Below are positions 57,481 through 64,000 of a DNA stretch of 64,000 nt, one piece after another (within the stretch, counting starts at the first letter, position 1; the number at the start of each line of letters is the position of its first letter). Both the position numbers and the translations under genes were made by a program. The notes under the pieces were generated by a model. The model saw only the letters and a program-made list of their open reading frames with translations. It was not told the DNA's origin and did not search any database. The DNA lies in assembly GCA_014529385.2 (NCBI GenBank), contig CM043964.1, positions 106,394,087 to 106,458,086 of the forward strand. Direction: 5' to 3'. The stretch comes from Adiantum capillus-veneris. Lineage: Eukaryota > Streptophyta > Polypodiopsida > Polypodiales > Pteridaceae.

Positions 57481-58498
57481 CTAACCTTATCTCAATCAGT
57501 AGGTTTAATATCAAACAATGATCTCAAATAGTAAATCTAGGTTACTGTACAAAAGAAATTATGAGTAGTGATGATACGTGGGCTCTTAATTTCGATTGAA
57601 ATGTCTATCCCTTGGCCAAGATCAGTGCAAATGTGATTTACATGGGAGTTGATAAATTGTAATGCAACCAGTTCATGCCTTTGGAAAATTTGATCCATGT
57701 ATAATGGATTGAGTTGTTATCGAGCACAATTTGTTGATATGTACGGATGAGAACATTAAGATACACCTTACGCAATTATTGTGCATTTTGTATATTGAAA
57801 AGTGCTTACTTTCAAGTTGTTAGGGCTCTAATGGTGGAAATTAGGTAGCAATTCTGCAACCTATAAGGAGCATTTGTAGACGATCCACCCAAACATAGAA
57901 TACGACACTTATGTTTAAATCACCTTCAATCTTGGAAAGTGATGGAGGTGATCAGTGCCCCCCTAACCAGTGATCTAGAGATCGATGATATGATTGCCAT
58001 AATCAAGGACTCAGAGATGCTTGCTTAAGATTACATGAAGCATGAGGCTAGTACCGTATTGTATGAGGGAGCTAGAGTGTTTAAATTGAAGATACTCTTG
58101 GTCCTTCTTAATATGCAAGTAAAGATTGTATGGAGAGACACTAGCATCATAGAACTTTTTAGATGTCTCTCTAAGTTTTGCTAACTTCAGCTATGCAATG
58201 ACCGTTTCTAAAAGCTTGCTTATTGCTTTTTTGTATGCAAGTTGCTTAAGGAGCACATATTGCTAGTAAATAATAGCTTGAGAGATGATGTAAGAAAGGT
58301 TCTATGATAGTTGGGGATGGATTAAAAGTCCATTCATGCTTGCCCTAATGATTGCATTTTGTAGAGGGGAGCATGTCAACATGAAGATATATCTAAAATA
58401 TGAAGCAAAAGGATATTAAATAGATCTATAAGGACAAAAAGTGCTACAGATGTACAAAGACATTTTTTTCTTGTGCCTTGTATTAAGCAATTCTTCCA
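57481..58498. other. Gene-free interval before the CACTA transposase
   Basis: No gene recognised. By position it may include decayed N-terminal transposase coding sequence. Confidence 0.35.
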
Positions 58499-59900
58499 AT
58501 GCAAATCAATGGCATCTCTAGTATCAAGACACAAGGAGATGCAATCTTCATATGGTGGCATGGAACCACATTGATGACATATGACCAGATTTTGCACAAG
58601 ATCCACAGAATTTGCAGTTGGACTTTGGCTATGGTCTACGCTAACCCATTGGGGCAACGTTCCACGTCCTATGGTATATGGTTAATTGTCCTTGTTAACT
58701 ATAATATTCCATCGTGGCTAGGAACTGAGAAGGGATACTTCTTCTTAAGCTTGGTTGTGTTGTGTCAATATAAAGGAAAGAATATGGATGCAGATCTTTG
58801 TTCTCTCCTTGACGAGCTAAAAAATTTATGGATAGGCATAGAAGTGGTGGGCATGAGCCAACATGCAAGTGGGTGTAACACCCTCATTAGAGGCATTCTT
58901 ATGTGGACAAGCATGACTATCATGGCTATGAAGAATCCTTAGGTAAGCAACCAACACACCCTAAGTGCTATGCAAAATTTTTTGTACCTCATGTTAGTTT
59001 AGTTTGTGTGCAAAACTAAAAATAGTGGGTATAATGCAGTATCACGTACGGCACAAGGATATGCACTCATTGAGTACCTATGTTGATGAAACAAATTTAT
59101 CAAGGTTATCAAGCACATCTTCTAAGGAATCATGATCTACAAGAGGGTTTTTATGGAAAAGGAGCCGGTTAGAATGCCCACTTAGAAATGGTTGGAGCTA
59201 AAAGACTGACATGAAAAATGCCTTTCCCTAGGAATGAAGAGGTTCTCAAAATGGTTTATGCTGCCCTATTGGACAAGATTGAAAATCAACCACCTGCTAG
59301 ATCCAATTCACATACACAAAAATGTGGGAAGTTTATTGTGGGAGCATCTCATTGAAAAGTAGGATACCCTTGCCACCAAGGTGGACTTGAGGGATATGGG
59401 TTGTATGGAGTGCTACTGGCTACAAAGAGATGCTCAAAGTCCCTTGGATTTTGATTGCCACCCAAAACCATGTGCAAAGGCCCAAACGCATAATGCACTC
59501 ACTTAGGACGATGTTCATGAAGGATGTGAATCTCAATCTCACTAGTCAAAAAGTCACACAATTGACATAAGATGTGTCATTTTTTGCTAAATTAACTTGC
59601 CAATACCATACTTGATCATATGTGCAATGAGACTAAGTCATGAAACTCATTTTCTAGTTTAATTTTCCCTTGGATGTTGAGGGTTCTTTGTCTTTAAGTG
59701 TCTATGCCACAATCTACAAGCTTATGACATTAGTTCATTGGATTTTCCAAAAGGAGATTGACACTACCTCTATATCCACCCGTGAAGTAGAATGCTATAG
59801 AGGTGGTTTGTATGTTTGAAACACACTTCCCCACCACCATGCTTACCATTCAAACACATTTCCTAATGTACAGTTGACAAAGTGGAAATACCAAAGATCA
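58499..59900 (+). pseudogene. CACTA (En/Spm) TNP2-like transposase remnant
   Basis: ANPLGQRSTSYGIWLIVLVN is followed by YNIPSWLGTEKGYFFLSLVV, the TNP2/Transposase_21 signature. MDADLCSLLDELKNLWIGIE and RGILMWTSMT then match the DVYLxPLxxELxxLW and LLWTxxDFP region. Downstream plus frames near 59395-59480 (RDMGCMECYWLQRDAQSPLD) and 59810 (FETHFPTTMLTIQTHF) resemble the C-terminal DUF4218-type part. The first 444 bp is open; the rest is broken. I did not find the CACTA ends. Confidence 0.75.
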
Positions 59901-60589
59901 TGCATTCCAAATGGATGTTATTCCTAGAGCACTTCATGAAGACACTAAAGGGATTCTTTGTCAAAGGATGGTCCCAAGGGGAAGCATGGCCTAGACTTAG
60001 CTAGTTCTAGAGTCACTAGTGTACATTAGTGGCTCTTTGGAATTGATTGTAGAGAGGACATGCTATGGAAGAGAGTGGATGATGAGTGCCTAGTTGGCAT
60101 TGTGATGGTGGTCCCAAGCATGGAGAAGAGAAAGAGCATGGATTTGGAGGTAAAGATCAACCGATTCTACATGCATCACAACCCAATGATGAAAAAGTGC
60201 CTTGCTTGATTTGAGAATTCAAATAAAAAGCAAGAAGCTTCACGACATGCCTTTAGAAGGGTGAAACAACTATTTAAACGTTATTATGTAGATCTTGAGC
60301 CATTTTTGTCTTTCATGGGTCTAAGATGGTTGCACAATGCTATGATCAGGGCCCAATGTCATAAAATCTAATATGTAACTAACCCAAATCATTTTCTCAT
60401 GTTGAACTGATCAATCTAATATCTAAGTAACCTAAATGATTTCTCGTATTGAACTGATTATTTAATGTGGGAAAATAAACGGGAACAAGAGCTAGAATAT
60501 AGACATGTGCTTTTAGATCAGCAACTAAGGTTTTTGAGGTACCAAAGCACAAAGTAGCATATACATAAGATTAGTTAGCATGGTTGACA
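59901..60589. other. CACTA tail/intergenic sequence
   Basis: No clear gene. Plus frames near 60060-60210 (DDECLVGIVMVV, KINRFYMHHNPMMKKCLA) suggest further decayed CACTA coding sequence. Confidence 0.35.
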
Positions 60590-61600
60590 ATAATAAAGAG
60601 AGTAGAATGAATATTGACAACTTTGATTTTGCACATGAAGGTGCTACTGATGATGCCCCAATGTTTGTGAACTATCTTGTTACTGGGTTGCAACAAGCTA
60701 TGCAACCCTGCCTTGCAAGCCAAAGTTAACAACTTCGTGCTTATGGGATTTCCCTACCTCTCCAAGAAGAGAGAGAGCTTAGGAAGCCTCTTGTTGAGAC
60801 TTCCAAAAGAAGACTCTCTTTGATAAGAGAAGAGGAGGAATCCAATGAATGAGAAAGAAGTGAATCTCCGAATTCCTCTAAAGATGTGGCTCCACGAAGA
60901 TGGCGGTCTTGACTATGCCCAACTCCTCTCAAGAGGAAAAGATCATCCTATAGTTCTTCTCCTTGTCACTCTAAAAGGAAAGAGAGGAAACAAAGAAAGA
61001 AAAAGGCGAGATAGAGGTCACCCTCTTCTCCTTTTTTGTCATCTTCCTCCTGGTTGGAGAGAATCTTCAAACTGCGCCATTCCTTGCAAGTGGTCACCGA
61101 ATGGCGGAGTTTGAAGATTCTCTCCAACCAGTCTATCCACAAATATGTAGACAAGTTTTGGAATTTACATCTCAAAGCTATTATCTTTCAAAAGATAGAC
61201 TTCATCGAGCAAAAGAAACAATTTTGTGTGGGATTACCTTAAAAAATGACCGACTATGTCAACTCACAAAGGCCAAGTACTATCGCTAAAGTCATCCACC
61301 ACAATATGGTTGCTTCTCGCATTAATTTCCAGCAAGGGGCTAAAAGGAATTCCAAGCCCATGGAATACAAAGACCAAAATGATTCAAGGGGGAAGAACAA
61401 TGCTCAAAACTCTTCCCAAGGTAGCTCCAACAACAACAACAAGACCAAGGAGAAGGAAGTTTACAAAGGTAATAATATACTCTCTCTTGAAGAGCTAGAG
61501 GCTTTTTGAAAGGATCATAAATGTTTAGGGAGCAAGGACATGGTTATCGTTCTTGCCCCAAAAGAAATACACACAATGAGACTCCCAGAGCTTCCAGAGT
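60590..61600 (+). pseudogene. Ty3 gag (element G)
   Basis: The N-terminal part is charged and Ser/Arg-rich. A gag-like helical part (MAEFEDSLQPVYPQI..., 61101 onward) and a Gln/Asn/Ser-rich linker (61380-61450) follow. The end of a nucleocapsid knuckle is visible (EQGHGYRSCPKR). The first CxxC of the knuckle is lost through a small deletion near 61525. A near-perfect 33-bp inverted repeat (61050-61131) interrupts the N-terminal half. Confidence 0.65.
61050..61131. repeat. 33-bp inverted repeat within gag
   Basis: The arms 61050-61082 and 61099-61131 are reverse complements except for one base, separated by 16 bp. The right arm belongs to the gag frame (MAEFEDSLQ), so the left arm is the inverted copy. 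Confidence 0.95.
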
Positions 61601-62232
61601 CGAAGCTCCAAAAGAGGATGCTCATTGCAAAGGGTCATCCATTTCCTATGCTTTGGGAAAGGTGAGGGAGCATGATGCCTTCATCCTTTTTGACCCTGGC
61701 TCTACTCACAACTTCATATCAACGGAGTTGACCACTAAGTTGGGTATTACAAACTTTTGAGATGGGAGATACTGTAACTGCCGATGGAGCTTTCAAGGGA
61801 CATCAAGCTTCCATTACTCTCTTGATTGGGAAGTTGAGGCTTCATGTCCAAAGCTATATTGAGAAAGAAGACTTTTTCATCTCCCCTCTCCAACATGAGG
61901 ATGTTATCCTGGGGGCACCATGGTTCAACCGCATGGCTACCAACATGAAGTTCCTTGAAAGGAGAATTTATTTTACCTACAGGGAAAAGAACATGTATAT
62001 AGCTAATGAGTCGGGTCGTACTATACCTCTTGTAAATTCACATGATTTTGATAAGTCAATAAAAAGCTCAGTTTCCACATACATGATTTTTGTCAAAGAG
62101 TCCATAAGTGATCCTAATGTTTTACCAAAACAAAGTGGTAGGAATCAAGAAACATTAGAGTTGTCTAATTTTCCAAATAGATTCCAAGATGTATTTATCG
62201 ATGACATCCCTATGGAGTTACCTCCAAAATGA
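61600..62232 (+). pseudogene. Ty3 aspartic protease region (element G)
   Basis: AFILFDPGSTHNFISTELTT contains the active-site Asp in a DPGS context, used by some plant Ty3 proteases in place of DTGS. A stop falls at 61758. The next frame (61762-62232) continues with VILGAPWFNRM and YLANES-like text, as in the second half of this protease and the linker to RT. Confidence 0.75.
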
Positions 62233-63056
62233 GGGGATGATGACCATAGAATAGAGCTTCTACCTCGAAGATCACCGGCTAATAAGCCTCCTTATAGAGT
62301 TTGTCAAGCTCAACAAGAGGATATTATGAGGCAAGTGCATGAACTGGTAGATAAGGGGATGGTGAGACCTAGTTCCTCTCCCTTTTGTTCACCAATCCTA
62401 TTAGTGCAAAAGAAAGAAGACACATATCGTATGTGTGTCGACTATAGAGCACTAAACTGGATCACCATCAAAAACAGATTTCCCGTACCGCGGGTAGAAG
62501 ATCTATTTGATAAGCTACAAGGCTCTACCTACTTCAGTACGATTGACCAAAAAGTGGCTATCATCGAATAAGGATAGTGAATGAAGATATTGTAAAGTTT
62601 CTTTTTGCACAACGTTTGGTCTTTATGAACATCTTGTCATGCCTTCTAGTTTGACAAATGCTCCAGCCACATTCAACCGCCCAATAGAGAAAATTTTTAG
62701 GCCCTATATCACAAGTTCACTGGAGTATTCTTTGATGATATCATCATCTACTCCAATTCTCTTGAGGAGCATAAGCAACATCTAAAGGTAATCTTTCAAG
62801 CTTTTGAGGGAGAATAAACTTTTCATTGACCAAAAGAAGAGTGAATTTTTCCTTCAAGAGCTTCAGTACTTAGGTCACATTATCTCTCAAGATGGTATCC
62901 ATATGGATCCATCAAAGCTAGAGGTAATAAAAGGATGGCCTAACCCAAAGAATCTACATGAGTTACAAAGCTTTATTGGTATGTGCGCATACTATAGATG
63001 CTCCATAGAAAAATTCTCTCAACTAGCAGGACCATTACTACCAAAATGCTTTTGAC
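62233..63056 (+). pseudogene. Ty3 reverse transcriptase (element G)
   Basis: ELVDKGMVRPSSSPFCSPIL and YRMCVDYRALNWITIKNRFP are RT fingers/palm motifs, followed by LQGSTYFSTIDQK. Frameshifts come next. GVFFDDIIIYSNSLEEHKQH holds the catalytic FxDD pair, and FLQELQYLGHIISQDGIHMD the thumb. At least three frame changes make it inactive. Confidence 0.9.
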
Positions 63057-63550
63057 AAGCTTAAACCAGTGCTTTACACTACCAGATCTCTCAAAACCGT
63101 TTGAGGTCCAATGTGATGCTTGTGGAGATTGCCTTGGAGCAGTTTTGCTCCAAGAAGGGCATGCCATAGCATACGAAAGTCGAAGACTCAATGCCGATGA
63201 ATGAGTGTTGGGCATATACGAGAAAGAGCTACTAGTTGTTCTACATGCCCTAGACACATGGAAGCACTATCTTTTGGGAACTTCATTCATCTTACAAACG
63301 AACCACCAAAGTCTCAAGCACTTCATGACACAAACCAAACTTTATGACAAACCAATGAGGTGGAAAAATTTTCTTTCGCAATTTAATTCTCATATTGCTC
63401 ATATTGATGGTAAGCATAATCAAGTGGCCGATGCACTATCACGATGACCAAGGGCAAATGTGGTGTCTATAGCAACTCACAATGATCTATCTTCCATGAT
63501 AGATGAGTATGCTATTGATTCTAGTGAAACTACCTGTCTCCAATTACACT
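63057..63550 (+). pseudogene. Ty3 RNase H (element G), catalytic Asp changed
   Basis: QCDACGDCLGAVLLQEGHAI carries the first Asp and YEKELLVVLHALDTWKHYLL the Glu. The third motif reads LQTNHQSLKH, with Asn where TDHQSLK is expected, which would abolish catalysis. NQVADALSR closes the domain, and SIATHNDLSSMIDEY continues toward integrase. A TGA at 63202 interrupts it. Integrase is absent. Confidence 0.88.
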
Positions 63551-63579
63551 CCTTTGGAGGGCAAAATTTGTTTTGAACT

Positions 63580-64000
63580 CATATTCAACTTCTTGCCCCC
63601 CTTAGATTTCATATTAGCACTTAATATCATTTCCCTAGCCATACAAACCCACCTCTCATTCGATTCTGGCAACGTCCTAAATAATTTTGCACGAAGGGCC
63701 TCACTGTGAATGAGAGGGTCTAGGATGCCTAAGCCTCCTTGATTCTTAGTCTTGGCTATGACATCCCACCTACCTTGTTGCCATGGTCTGCTTCCAATTA
63801 TTATGTTTCTCCATAGGAACTCCTTGATAGGCTTGAGGAATGTCTTCTAGTTCTTCTACGATAGATAGTAAGAAAGGTGAGGCAAAGGTGATGTATGGTA
63901 TCAAGAAGGTGTTGATGACCCTTGCCGTGCAATCGAACAAAAGCAAGATGATTTTCCATCTTACCAATCAATGTCTTGTTTGAAGGTCGTCCCCTCCCCC
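63580..64000 (-). mobile_element. LINE RT C-terminal fragment (cut by window edge)
   Basis: Minus frames near 63760-63630 read KTKNQGGLGILDPLIHSEAL followed by RAKLF, the GGLGI.D...N.ALL.KW region after the RT domain in plant L1-type LINEs. Upstream (63967-63770) the frame resembles the preceding helix-rich region. It continues beyond the window. Confidence 0.7.

Noticed and set aside
58376-58657. 93-aa minus-strand ORF opposite the CACTA transposase
   Set aside because: The plus strand carries clear TNP2-like motifs over the same bases, so the minus frame is a shadow.

Overview
The window looks like nuclear DNA from a land plant with a large, repeat-rich genome. It holds a NAC transcription factor gene, a PLS-class pentatricopeptide repeat (PPR) gene, GT-AG introns, TATA boxes and nested plant retrotransposons. 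A fern or another seed-free plant seems most likely from the style of the PPR genes and the LINE/Ty3 families, but that is inference. Nearly all the rest is decayed mobile DNA and microsatellites.

Layout. 1-4546: a minus-strand, gag-only LTR element (element B) with a palindrome array at its 5' side. 4840-6910: CT microsatellites around a LINE 3' part. 6990-10398: a broken minus-strand SWIM-finger gene with recognisable introns. 11388-12851 and 20759-23405: Ty1/copia pieces on the minus strand (LTR, primer binding site, zinc knuckle, protease). 12852-20758: a non-autonomous minus-strand LTR element (element A) with gag and a second palindrome array. 23406-25914: plus-strand Ty3 reverse transcriptase/RNase H, split by a 1,536-bp Helitron. 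25937-28238: a large tandem duplication. 28443-32942: a four-exon NAC gene with LINE debris in intron 1. 34218-35352: repeats. 38138-40219: an intact two-exon PPR gene. 40853-42360: the 3' part of another minus-strand LTR element (element D) whose promoter points at the PPR gene. 42337-42930: two RNA-like hairpins. 44090-44800: a PPR pseudogene. 44877-45690: LINE endonuclease. 46290-52330: a Ty3-like element with LTR copies. 54120-56570: Ty3 integrase and LINE pieces. 58499-59900: a CACTA transposase remnant. 60590-63550: Ty3 gag-PR-RT-RNase H. 63580-64000: LINE.

The two host genes that look intact are the NAC gene (341 aa, with the NAC domain unusually preceded by a 144-residue extension) and the PPR gene (661 aa, E-type, no DYW domain). 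I rebuilt both by reading splice sites that keep the frame.

The strongest unexplained signal is a pair of palindrome arrays at 18274-20104 and 3953-4546. Both have a 20-bp palindrome with an ATCGCGAT core, repeated about every 283 bp in otherwise diverged sequence. Both sit just 5' of a minus-strand gag-like reading frame of an LTR element. In the larger array the palindrome arms are invariant in 8 of 8 copies, while the CGCG centre varies only by CpG-type transitions. This suggests a conserved cis element of a non-autonomous retrotransposon superfamily.
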